From Methylocystis parvus OBBP (GTDB taxonomy: Bacteria; Pseudomonadota; Alphaproteobacteria; Rhizobiales; Beijerinckiaceae), in assembly GCF_027571405.1 (NCBI RefSeq), contig NZ_CP092968.1, positions 2,688,001-2,752,000 on the forward strand: a stretch of 64,000 bases of DNA, given 5' to 3'. The translations under genes were made by a program, and so were the position numbers. Below the pieces are notes generated by a model, which was not told the origin of the DNA, did not search any database, and worked only from the letters and a program-made list of their open reading frames with translations. This document shows, piece after piece, positions 15,900-23,671 of this stretch; position 1 is the stretch's first letter, and the number at the start of each line of letters is the position of its first letter.

Positions 15900-16783
15900 T
15901 TGCGCTCGCGCAGATAATCTTCCAGCAGGGCGACGGCGGCCTTGCGATCCGCCTCGCTCGCGCTGGCCAGCGCCTTGGCGTGGCTATCGATGATCCACTG
16001 CTCATTCGCGCCGCCGGCGGCGGCGTCGCGCGCGAGCGTGAGATACATGAGGCCGCGCGCCTTTTGCCCGGCGCCGCCGGCTTCGCCATTGAACATCAGC
16101 CGGCCGAGAACGGCCTGCGCCTGCGGATGGCCCTTGCGCGCGGCGAGCTCCAGCCAATTGACGCTCTGGCGCAAATCCCTCTTCACGCCCTGGCCGTCGA
16201 GATACATGCGGCCAAGGTGATATTGCGCGTCGGCGTTGCGGAAATAGGTCGCCGCGTAACGGAAGAGCTCGAAGGCGCGGTCGAGATCGGGCTCGATCCG
16301 GGCCGTCGTCAGCCCGTCGCGCAGATAGATGCCGACCGCGACGAAGGCGTTCGCCGCCATGGAGCGCTCGCGCGGATCGGGCTCCTCTTCGGCGAAATGG
16401 TCGACGATCTTGGAGAAGTAGTCATAGGCCTTGGCCTCGTCGCGCGCGACGCCGTCGCCATCGGCGTACATGCGGCCGAGCTTCCATTGCGCCAGCGGCT
16501 CGCCCCCCTCGGCGGCGTAGCGCAGCGCGGCGACCGAGGTCGCCGCGTCGCCCGCGTGATAGCTCTCGAGACCCGCCCGCAGCGCCGCGCGCGGATTCTT
16601 GAACATGGGAAGAGGCGTCGTCTCGGGCGCGCGCGCCGCCGGCGCGTCGAGAGCGGGAGCGGGATCGACGAAAGCCGTCACCAGCATGGCGAAGCTCGCC
16701 GCGAACAGGCCGGCGGGGAGCGCCGCGCGCCTGATCTTGTGCGACGCGGCGTAGAAAACGTCCTTTTGCGAAGATCCGAACAT
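15896..16783 (-). CDS. exoR: Sel1-repeat exported protein, ExoR-like regulator
   Basis: A 295-residue protein with a hydrophobic signal/anchor segment (about 22-45) followed by Sel1/TPR-like repeats, for example LAQWKLGRMYADGDGVARD (about 95-115), AQYHLGRMYLDGQGVKRDL (about 190-210) and AQAVLGRLMFNGEAGG. In rhizobia ExoR is a periplasmic Sel1 protein that holds the ExoS/ChvI two-component system in check and controls exopolysaccharide and motility. Length and layout match that family. The 3' end overlaps the persulfide dioxygenase stop by 4 nt, convergently. No exoS/chvI genes are in the window, so the regulatory role is by family only. Confidence 0.76.
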   Translation of the reverse strand: MFGSSQKDVFYAASHKIRRAALPAGLFAASFAMLVTAFVDPAPALDAPAARAPETTPLPMFKNPRAALRAGLESYHAGDAATSVAALRYAAEGGEPLAQWKLGRMYADGDGVARDEAKAYDYFSKIVDHFAEEEPDPRERSMAANAFVAVGIYLRDGLTTARIEPDLDRAFELFRYAATYFRNADAQYHLGRMYLDGQGVKRDLRQSVNWLELAARKGHPQAQAVLGRLMFNGEAGGAGQKARGLMYLTLARDAAAGGANEQWIIDSHAKALASASEADRKAAVALLEDYLRERN

Positions 16784-17247
16784 AATCGATCCGAATTCCC
16801 AAGACCCCGCCCCGGCCTAAACCGGCGCCACGCGACACTGAACCGCTCTTGCCGGCATCGAAGAAATGCGGAAAATAGGAGAGCGTTCCCGCGGGGCGAG
16901 CGCCGCCTCGGGTGTCTTCCCGCGTCCTCGATGGGCAAGTGACAGGTTGGAACTTATCTCAGCTTTTATGGCTGAAAAGGGGCTTCTGAGCGCCGTTCCA
17001 GCTTGCCGGGACTAATCTCCCGGACTGTTGCAACAAGGGCACAACGACTGTTGCAAAAATGCAGCAATCCGCCCGGCCCAAGCTTCTTTGCGACCGCGAA
17101 AAGGACCTGAGGCGGCGCCGCAATTCGCCGCAAGCGGCGCGCCGCGCCGATCGGCCGGGACGGACTATCATCGAAAGCGCGTTGTGCTTACATCTTGCGT
17201 TCGCCGGGCGCGAATCGCCCGGCGCGCCGCGCATAAAGGAAAGACGC
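16784..17247. other. 464-nt intergenic region with a repeated GACTGTTGCAA element
   Basis: This gap lies between two divergent genes (exoR-like and cytochrome c) and shows no credible ORF. An 11-nt direct repeat GACTGTTGCAA occurs at 17023-17033 and 17046-17056, period 23 nt. The same stretch gives an 8-bp inverted repeat TTGCAACA/TGTTGCAA (17028-17035 and 17049-17056). About 190 nt separate it from the cytochrome start. It could be a tandem regulator site; no known motif was recognised. Confidence 0.45.
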
Positions 17248-17622
17248 ATGGCTTCATCTTCACGCGCTCCCATCCTCCTCGGCCTCGCCGCGATCGCCGC
17301 CATGGTCGCCGCGCCAGCCCAAGCCGGAGACGCGAAAAAGGGCGCGGTCATCGCCAAGCGCTGGTGCGCGAGCTGTCACGTCGTCTCGAGCGACCAGACG
17401 AGCGCCGTCGCGGACGCGCCCTCCTTTTACGACATCGCCCAGCGCCGCACGGACAAGAAACAGATCGCGAATTTCCTCGTCGATCCGCATCCGCCCATGC
17501 CGGACATGCATCTCTCGCGCAAGGAGATCGACGACATCACGACTTATATCCGCAGCCTCGACCCGCGCCCGCAGCCGCAGGAGCCCGACGGGAAGGATGA
17601 CGTGCAGCCGAAGAGGGGGTGA
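17248..17622 (+). CDS. Periplasmic c-type cytochrome
   Basis: A 124-residue class I cytochrome c. A signal peptide (1-26, ending APAQA) precedes the mature N-terminus GDAKKGAVIAKRWCASCH, with heme motif CASCH at 40-44. A likely axial methionine lies in MPDMHLS near residues 88-91, and the C-terminal helix DDITTYIRSL is standard. A Pro/Lys-rich tail ends the protein. AAAGGAAAG is upstream of ATG 17248. It is a small soluble electron carrier; the partner is unknown. Confidence 0.9.
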   Translation: MASSSRAPILLGLAAIAAMVAAPAQAGDAKKGAVIAKRWCASCHVVSSDQTSAVADAPSFYDIAQRRTDKKQIANFLVDPHPPMPDMHLSRKEIDDITTYIRSLDPRPQPQEPDGKDDVQPKRG

Positions 17623-17703
17623 GCCGGAGCGTCGCGACGGGCGGGCCGGCTTTTCCGCACCGCCGGCGCTGGACCCTCGCCCCGCCTCGCGCTAAAGCGC
17701 GCC

Positions 17704-18336
17704 ATGGTCTACGCGGTCAAGGAAGCCTTCAAGACGCTGCAGGGCGAGGGGCGGCATATGGGCCGCGCCGCCGTCTTCTGCCGTTTTGCGGGCTGCAATC
17801 TCTGGAGTGGGCGCGAGGCTGACCGCGCAGCCGCGCAATGCCGGTTCTGCGACACGGATTTCGTCGGCGCGGACGGCGAAGGCGGCGGCAAATTCGCGAG
17901 CGCCGAGGCGCTGGCGGCCCATCTCGCAACGCTATGGGGGCCGGATCGCGAGAATCGCTTCGCCGTGCTCACCGGCGGCGAGCCGATGCTTCAGATCGAC
18001 GCGGCGCTGGTCGACGCCCTTCATGCGCAGGGTTTCGAGATTGCGGTCGAGACTAATGGGACGCTGCCGGCGACGCCGGGTCTCGACTGGATTTGCGTCT
18101 CGCCCAAAGCTGGCGCGCCGCTCGTTCAGACGCAAGGCGACGAATTGAAGCTCGTTTTCCCGCAGGAGGGGGCCGACCCGGTCCTATATGAGGGATTCGA
18201 CTTCTCCCATTTCCTGCTCCAGCCCATGGACGGGCCGGAAATTCTGCGCAATACGAAGGCCGCGATCGACTACTGCCTCGCCCATCCGCGCTGGCGGCTG
18301 TCGGTTCAGACGCACAAGATGATCGGGGTGAGGTAG
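17704..18336 (+). CDS. queE: 7-carboxy-7-deazaguanine synthase
   Basis: A 210-residue radical SAM enzyme of queuosine/7-deazaguanine synthesis that converts 6-carboxytetrahydropterin to CDG. The cluster motif is the QueE variant C31-x14-C46-x2-C49 (GCNLW...CRFCDTDF). Other family features are FKTLQGEG at the N-terminus and LTGGEPMLQ (about residues 90-98), the SAM-binding GGE. The QueD gene lies 220 nt downstream on the same strand, separated by a palindromic repeat, and makes its substrate. Confidence 0.94.
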   Translation: MVYAVKEAFKTLQGEGRHMGRAAVFCRFAGCNLWSGREADRAAAQCRFCDTDFVGADGEGGGKFASAEALAAHLATLWGPDRENRFAVLTGGEPMLQIDAALVDALHAQGFEIAVETNGTLPATPGLDWICVSPKAGAPLVQTQGDELKLVFPQEGADPVLYEGFDFSHFLLQPMDGPEILRNTKAAIDYCLAHPRWRLSVQTHKMIGVR

Positions 18337-18401
18337 ACCGGGTCCCGGTCGAGCGAAATCCATGGCGTTGGCTTAGTGTGTTGCTTCGACCAACGTGCAG
18401 A

Positions 18402-18488
18402 CCCCCTCCCTAACCCTCCCCCTTTCAGGGGGAGGGAACTGGCGCTTTGCTCCCTCCCCCTGAAAGGGGGAGGGTCGGGGTGGGGGTC
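18402..18488. repeat. Palindromic G/C-rich intergenic repeat (REP-like)
   Basis: An inverted pair between queE and queD. The left arm carries ACCCCCTCCCTAACCCTCC then CCCTTTCAGGGGGAGGG; the right arm carries CCCTCCCCCTGAAAGGGGGA then GGGTCGGGGTGGGGGT. The arms are separated by a short spacer AACTGGCGCTTTGCT. RNA would form a long imperfect hairpin. The layout resembles elements at 27392-27598, 31786-31929 and 46346-46475. Confidence 0.8.
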
Positions 18489-18559
18489 CAAACCTAGCGA
18501 TTTGCTTGAGGGTCCGCCGTCCGCGATATGTCGCAGGCGGCGGGAAAGGATTAAAGGAA

Positions 18560-18934
18560 GTGGCGACGTTCGAGGTTTACCGCGAGTTCTATTTCGAGGC
18601 GGCGCACGCCCTTTACGATCCCGAGGCCAAGGATGGCGGCAAATACCGCAATCTGCACGGGCACTCCTTCCGCGTGCGCGTCACCTTGCGCGGCGAGCGC
18701 CAGCCCGAGGAGCAATGGGTGATCGACCTCGGCAAGCTCGGCCGCCGGCTCGCCGAGCTGCGCGAGAAACTCGACCATTCCTTCCTCAACGACCTCGACG
18801 GACTCGGCAAGCCGACGCTCGAAAATCTCTGTCTTTATATCTGGCGCGATCTCGCGCCCTCTTCGCCCGGCTTGTGCGAGGTGGGAATCTTTCGTGACAG
18901 CTGCTTCGAGGGCTGCGTCTATCGCGGCGACTGA
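18560..18934 (+). CDS. queD: 6-carboxytetrahydropterin synthase
   Basis: A 124-residue QueD/PTPS-I family enzyme that makes 6-carboxy-5,6,7,8-tetrahydropterin from dihydroneopterin triphosphate in the queuosine pathway. Zinc ligands are the His in FEAAHAL (near 16) and the HGH of NLHGHSF (near 36-38). The catalytic dyad elements are in LDHSFLND and the Glu of LCEVGIF. GTG 18560 is chosen because AAAGGA precedes it and the family N-terminus begins there; the ORF extends further upstream into repeat-flank sequence. Confidence 0.93.
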   Translation: MATFEVYREFYFEAAHALYDPEAKDGGKYRNLHGHSFRVRVTLRGERQPEEQWVIDLGKLGRRLAELREKLDHSFLNDLDGLGKPTLENLCLYIWRDLAPSSPGLCEVGIFRDSCFEGCVYRGD

Positions 18935-19127
18935 CGCTCGCGCCACGCGGCGTAAACCCCGCGCCCGCCTATCGCCTCATTCGAAAATTCGTGCGGCATC
19001 GTCGCTATTGCGCAAATGGGCCGCGGTCACTACCCTTGCGCCTGTCATTTAAGCAAGAAGACCGCCGAGCAGCTGCGCAAAAGACGCCCGCGCCCTAAAG
19101 AGCGGTCTCGAGGGGACATCTGAGGAC

Positions 19128-21089
19128 ATGGCCAATAACAAGGTTATCAGCGCCGATGAGGCGATTGCGCTCATTCGCGACAACGACGTCGTCACCACGA
19201 CGGGCTTCGTCCAGAGCTGCATCCCCGAGGCGCTGCACGCCGCGCTGGAGAAGCGCTTCGTCGAGTCACAGCATCCGCGCGACCTCACCCTCATTATGAC
19301 CGCCGGCGCCGGCGACTCCAAGGGCCTCGGCACGGGCCGTTTCCATCACGAAGGTCTGCTCAAGCGCGTCATCGCCGCCAATTTCGGCCGCATGCCCAAG
19401 GTCGCCCAGGCCGCGCAGGAAAACAAGATTCTGGGCTACAACCTGCCCCAAGGCGTCATCTCGCAGCTCTACCGCGCCTGCGCCTCGGGCCAGCCGGGGC
19501 TCTTCTCGAAAGTCGGCCTCTATACTTATGTCGATCCGCGCTTCGGCGGCGGCAAGGTGAACGAGGTTACAACCGAAGACATCGTCAAATATCACAATAT
19601 TCAGGGCGAAGAGTGGCTCTTCTATATCGCCACCAAGATCGACGTCGCCTTCATCCGCGGCACCTCGGCGGACCCTTCCGGCAATATCTCGATGGAGAAG
19701 GAGGCGCTGGTCCTCGACAATCTCGCCCAAGCCATGGCCGCCCACAATAATGGCGGCCTCGTCATCGCGCAGGTCGAGCGCATCGTCGAGCAGGGCTCGA
19801 TCAAACCCAAGGACGTGCATGTTCCCGGCATTCTGGTATCGGCCGTCGTGGTCGCGGACCAGCCCGAGCTGCACCGCATGAATTACGGCGTGATGTACAA
19901 CGCCGCGCTTGCGGGCGAAGTCCGCGTGCCGGTCGAGAAGTTCGCCAAAATGCCGCTCGACGAGCGCAAGGTCATCGCCCGTCGCGCCGCTTTCGAATTG
20001 CCGCCGAACGGCGTCGTGAATCTCGGCGTCGGCGCGCCGGAGGGCATCGCCGCCGTCGCCAATGAAGAAAAGCTCACGCCGTACATCACGCTCACGACGG
20101 AAGCCGGCGCGATTGGCGGCGTGCTCGCCTCGGGGTCGAGCTTCGGCGCCGCGACCAACGCCGACAGCATCATTCAGCAGAACCAGCAATTCGACTTCTA
20201 TGACGGCGGCGGTCTCGACATGACCTGCCTCGGCATGGCCGAATGCGACTTGCAGGGCAATGTCAACACCTCGAAATTCGGCGGACGCCTCAACGGCTGC
20301 GGCGGCTTCATCAATATCAGCCAGAACGCGCGCCTCGTCGTCTTCGCCGGCACCTTCACCAATGGCGGCCTGCGCGTCGAGATCGCGGACGGCAAAGTCA
20401 ATATCGTGCAGGAGGGACGGAACAAGAAGTTCCTCAACTCCGTCGAGCAGACGACCTTCTCCGGCAAATTCGCCCAGAAGCGCAAGCAGCCCGTCTATTA
20501 CGTGACCGAACGCTGCGTCTTCCAGCTCAAGGAGAACGGGCTGGAGCTCGTCGAGGTCGCGCCGGGGATCGACATCGACAAGCACATTCTGCCCTTCATG
20601 GACTTCAAGCCGATCATCAATGAGCCGGTCCTGATGGATAAGCGCATTTTCATCGACGAGCCGATGGGGCTGATGAACGACCTGCTGAATCTCAATCTGG
20701 ATCAGCGCATCAGCTACGACGCGGGACGCAACATCCTCTTTCTCAATCTCGAGGGCTGGAACGCGCGCACCAAGAAGGACATTGACGAGATGAGCAAGGC
20801 GCTCGTCGCCGCCTGCGAAAAGGTCGGCAAGCGCGTGAACTCAGTCGTCAATCACGATGGCGCGCATATCAATGAAGCGCTTTATGACGATTACGCCGAG
20901 ATGATCGAATATCTGAGCCAGCGCTATTATCTGACGACGACGCGCTATGCGACCTCGGCCTTCGCCCGCATGAAGATGAAGGAAGCCATGGCCAAGCGCG
21001 GCCTGCAGCCCCACGTCTTCGAACGCCGCGAGGCCGCCGAGACTTTCCTCGAGGTCGTGGCGTCGGAAGAGGAAAAGACGCCGGCGTAA
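19128..21089 (+). CDS. Acyl-CoA:acetate/3-ketoacid CoA-transferase family protein with C-terminal extension
   Basis: A 653-residue family I CoA-transferase. The alpha half covers about 1-260 and the beta half about 280-520. The catalytic glutamate is E325 in TLTTEAGAIGG, with the oxyanion-type GVGAPEGIAAVA upstream. The usual propionate/acetoacetyl-CoA transferase (YdiF type) has about 520-530 residues; here an extra domain of about 120 residues (from MDFKPIIN) follows. The gene stands alone with AGGACAT near the start and a strong terminator downstream. The acyl substrate cannot be decided; a role in acetate or short-chain acyl-CoA balancing beside the ethylmalonyl-CoA pathway is plausible. 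Confidence 0.85.
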   Translation: MANNKVISADEAIALIRDNDVVTTTGFVQSCIPEALHAALEKRFVESQHPRDLTLIMTAGAGDSKGLGTGRFHHEGLLKRVIAANFGRMPKVAQAAQENKILGYNLPQGVISQLYRACASGQPGLFSKVGLYTYVDPRFGGGKVNEVTTEDIVKYHNIQGEEWLFYIATKIDVAFIRGTSADPSGNISMEKEALVLDNLAQAMAAHNNGGLVIAQVERIVEQGSIKPKDVHVPGILVSAVVVADQPELHRMNYGVMYNAALAGEVRVPVEKFAKMPLDERKVIARRAAFELPPNGVVNLGVGAPEGIAAVANEEKLTPYITLTTEAGAIGGVLASGSSFGAATNADSIIQQNQQFDFYDGGGLDMTCLGMAECDLQGNVNTSKFGGRLNGCGGFINISQNARLVVFAGTFTNGGLRVEIADGKVNIVQEGRNKKFLNSVEQTTFSGKFAQKRKQPVYYVTERCVFQLKENGLELVEVAPGIDIDKHILPFMDFKPIINEPVLMDKRIFIDEPMGLMNDLLNLNLDQRISYDAGRNILFLNLEGWNARTKKDIDEMSKALVAACEKVGKRVNSVVNHDGAHINEALYDDYAEMIEYLSQRYYLTTTRYATSAFARMKMKEAMAKRGLQPHVFERREAAETFLEVVASEEEKTPA

Positions 21090-21114
21090 GGCGCAGTCGC
21101 TGACGGGATCGAAT

Positions 21115-21142
21115 GGCCGCCTTCGGGCGGCCGTTTTGTTTT
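21115..21142 (+). terminator. Rho-independent terminator after CoA-transferase gene
   Basis: Seven-base-pair stem GGCCGCC/GGCGGCC with a UUCG tetraloop, followed by GTTTTGTTTTC. It lies 26 nt past the stop of the CoA-transferase gene. Confidence 0.88.
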
Positions 21143-21761
21143 CAGCGTCGCAAAGACGAAAAACACAAATGAAGACGCTGACTGGCCTTGATCTCGCTAC
21201 GCGCCGGAAATGGGACGCGGGGCCAGTCACAGAGCCCGGCGTCAAAACCAAAAGGCCCCGTCGCCTGATGCGATCGGGGCCGATGCTTCTCCTCACGAGA
21301 AGCGCTCTGGGATGGTCCAGTTTGGGAGGGTCGCCCGCTGCTTGGCCTTCGCGGCGAGCTGCCCTGGTCATAAGAGGCTCTATGGAGGGTTCGGAATTGT
21401 CAGGCAGCGCTGAGCCCGACCTCCCGATCTGACCGGAACGAAACGCCGGTCAAACGATCTGACCCGGTGGCGTCATGCTCCTCTCGCAACTTCGTTGCTT
21501 CGGCTCCGCCGGCGCAGGGGTTCTTCGCCGACATATCCCTTATCGCACTCGCATCGAGGTCCCGCCCGAGCGAACCCGCCTCTTATTGGCCAGAGACGGT
21601 CGCGATGTTTCAAAAGGTTGCGCCCGTTTTTCGATTCCGTCAAGCGGCAAGTTCGAGCTCTTTTTCGGGATCGGCGCCGCAGCCGCGCGCAGGCGATTTG
21701 CCGCTTGCATCACAAACAATCAACGCATATAGATATCTTTATATCTAGCTTGAGAGGCCGG
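21143..21761. other. 619-nt gene-free region with hairpins upstream of the methionine operon
   Basis: No ORF here looks real by family or start signal. Hairpins are visible at 21254-21281 (GGCCCCGTCGC/GCGATCGGGGCC with one bulge) and 21285-21303 (GCTTCTC/GAGAAGC). A looser pairing joins GGGAGGGTCG near 21326 with CGACCTCCC near 21418. The last 35 nt hold the palindrome annotated at 21730. It may be an untranslated RNA or a long leader; none of the SAM or SAH riboswitch cores was recognised by eye. Confidence 0.45.
21730..21747. promoter_or_regulatory. Palindromic operator upstream of ArsR-methyltransferase gene
   Basis: Perfect inverted repeat TAGATAT-CTTT-ATATCTA, 14 nt before the start codon at 21762. 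It is a short AT-rich palindrome typical of ArsR-family operators. It is likely the autoregulatory site of the downstream ArsR-methyltransferase and would also control metF and metH. Similarity to SahR-type sites is possible but not verified. Confidence 0.68.
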
Positions 21762-22772
21762 ATGACTGCTCCCATTTCCCTGAGGCTCGACCCGGCGCTC
21801 GCGGCGCTCAACGCCGCTGGCGAGGAAACGCGCCTGCGTCTCCTGGCGCTTCTGGCGCAGTCGGAACTCACGGTCAGCGAAGTCGTCGCGATCCTGGGCC
21901 AATCGCAACCCCGCGTCTCGCGGCATCTGAAACTTCTCGTCGAGGCCGGCCTCGTCGAGCGCCGCCGAGAAGGCGCCTGGGCCTTTTTCCGGCTCACGCC
22001 GGCGGGCCCCGCCAGCGCGCTCGCGCGCGACATCGCCGCCTGGCTCGACGCCGACGATCCCATACTCGCCGAGGACGACGCCCGACTCGCCGAAGTGCGG
22101 CATGCGCGCGCCGAGAACGCCGCGCGCTATTTCGCCGCCCATGCCGCCGAGTGGGACGACATCCGTTCGCTGCACGTCCCCGAGGCGCTCGTCGAAGAAG
22201 CCATGCGCAACGCCGTGGGCGAGAAACCCGTGCGCACTTTGCTCGATCTCGGCGCCGGCGCCGGCCGCATGCTGGAGCTTTTCGCGCCGCTGGCCGACCG
22301 CGCCATCGGCGTCGATCTTTCGACAGCCATGCTCGCCGTGGCGCGCGGCCGGATGGAGGAGACCGGCCTGCGCAATGTGCAACTGCGGCAGGGCGACATT
22401 TACGCTCTGCCAATCGAGCGCAACTCCGTCGATCTCGCCATCATGCATCAGGTGCTGCACTATCTCGACGATCCCGCCCGGGCGCTGCGCGAGGCGGCCC
22501 GCGTCCTGGCGCCGGGCGGCCGCCTTCTCGTCGTCGACTTCGCGCCGCATCACGAAGAAGCGCTGCGCGACAAGCATGCGCATCGGCGCCTCGGTTTTTC
22601 GGAGAAAGAGATCGCCGGCCTTCTGGCGCAAGCGGGTCTCGAAACCCTCTTTCACCGCGAACTCGCGCCCGAGGCCAAGGAGGGCGCGAAGCTCACCGTC
22701 TCGCTGTGGCTCGCGCGAGATCCGCGCATCATCGCCGACCCGATTCCCGCTTCTTCCCTGGAGACCGCCTGA
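21762..22772 (+). CDS. ArsR-family regulator fused to SAM-dependent methyltransferase
   Basis: A 336-residue two-domain protein. Residues about 1-95 are a winged HTH (TVSEVVAILGQSQPRVSRHL, then the RRREGAWAFFRL wing). About 135-300 are a class I methyltransferase with LLDLGAGAGRMLE (SAM motif I), GVDLSTAML and VLAPGGRLLVVDF. ATG 21762 is taken because the palindrome at 21730 and GAGAGG lie just upstream, whereas the longer ORF would include the operator. The stop overlaps the metF start (TGATG). Such fusions sit ahead of metF/metH in many alphaproteobacteria and probably sense SAM or SAH to control methionine synthesis. Confidence 0.88.
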   Translation: MTAPISLRLDPALAALNAAGEETRLRLLALLAQSELTVSEVVAILGQSQPRVSRHLKLLVEAGLVERRREGAWAFFRLTPAGPASALARDIAAWLDADDPILAEDDARLAEVRHARAENAARYFAAHAAEWDDIRSLHVPEALVEEAMRNAVGEKPVRTLLDLGAGAGRMLELFAPLADRAIGVDLSTAMLAVARGRMEETGLRNVQLRQGDIYALPIERNSVDLAIMHQVLHYLDDPARALREAARVLAPGGRLLVVDFAPHHEEALRDKHAHRRLGFSEKEIAGLLAQAGLETLFHRELAPEAKEGAKLTVSLWLARDPRIIADPIPASSLETA

Positions 22773-23671
22773 TGTTCAACGCGCTCCACCCTTCCGCTTC
22801 GTCGAAGCGGTTCAACATCTCCTACGAATTCTTTCCGCCGAAGACGCCGGAAATGGAGACGCAGCTCTGGGAGTCGGTGAAGCGTCTCGAACGTCTTCAG
22901 CCGCATTTCGTCTCCGTGACTTATGGCGCGGGCGGCTCGACGCGCGAGCGCACTCACGCCATCGTCGCGCGCATGGCCCGCGAAACGCGGATGAAGCCGG
23001 CGGCGCATCTCACCTGCGTTTCGTCGTCGCGCGATGAGATCGACGATATTCTGCGCGGCTATTGGGACGCCGGCGTTCGCCACATTGTCGCGCTGCGCGG
23101 CGATCCGCCGACCGGCGTCGGCACGAAATTCGAGGCCAATCCGGAAGGCTACGCCCATTCCTCCGATCTCGTGCGCGGCATTCGCCGCCTGCATGATTTC
23201 GAGATTTCCGTCTCCACCTATCCCGAGGGCCATCCCGAAAGCGGGTCGATCGAGCGGGATCTCGATGCGCTGGAAGCGAAGATCGACGCGGGCGCGACGC
23301 GCGCCATCACGCAGTTCTTCTTCGACAACGATATCTATTTCAGGTTTCTCGACAAGGCGCGCGGGAGGGGGATCACGATTCCGATCGTGCCGGGCATCAT
23401 GCCGATCCGCAATTTCAGGCAGGTCGCGAATTTCGCGACCAAGGCCGGCGCGAGCGTGCCGCGCTGGGTCGCCGAGCGCTTCGAGGGACTCGACGACGAC
23501 GCCGAAACCCGCGCCCTCGTCGCCGCGACGACTGTCGTCGAGCAGGTGATGGGCCTCGCCCGCGCCGGCGTCGAGGATTTCCATTTCTACACCAATAATC
23601 GCGCCGATATGGTCTTCGCCATTTGCCACCTCCTCGGCGTTCGTCCCGTCCGCGAGAAAGTAAACGCATGA
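22772..23671 (+). CDS. metF: Methylenetetrahydrofolate reductase
   Basis: A 299-residue FAD-dependent enzyme that reduces 5,10-methylene-THF to 5-methyl-THF for methionine synthase. Family features in order: FEFFPPKT-type [15 protein letters not shown] near the N-terminus with the catalytic Glu, [28 protein letters not shown], and [15 protein letters not shown] with PGIMPI. It overlaps the ArsR-methyltransferase gene by one base and metH by 4 nt (ATGA), so the three form a tightly coupled operon. Confidence 0.96.
   Translation: MFNALHPSASSKRFNISYEFFPPKTPEMETQLWESVKRLERLQPHFVSVTYGAGGSTRERTHAIVARMARETRMKPAAHLTCVSSSRDEIDDILRGYWDAGVRHIVALRGDPPTGVGTKFEANPEGYAHSSDLVRGIRRLHDFEISVSTYPEGHPESGSIERDLDALEAKIDAGATRAITQFFFDNDIYFRFLDKARGRGITIPIVPGIMPIRNFRQVANFATKAGASVPRWVAERFEGLDDDAETRALVAATTVVEQVMGLARAGVEDFHFYTNNRADMVFAICHLLGVRPVREKVNA

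Noticed and set aside
18402..18488. CRISPR-like repeated pattern
   Set aside because: Only two inverted arms exist, with no regular spacers and no cas genes.
21254..21303. Riboswitch (SAM-II or SAH type) for the methionine operon
   Set aside because: Hairpins are visible, but none of the conserved core sequences of those riboswitches could be found by eye.
21495..21761. Upstream in-frame extension of the ArsR-methyltransferase ORF
   Set aside because: It would place the palindromic operator inside the gene and adds residues unlike the family.
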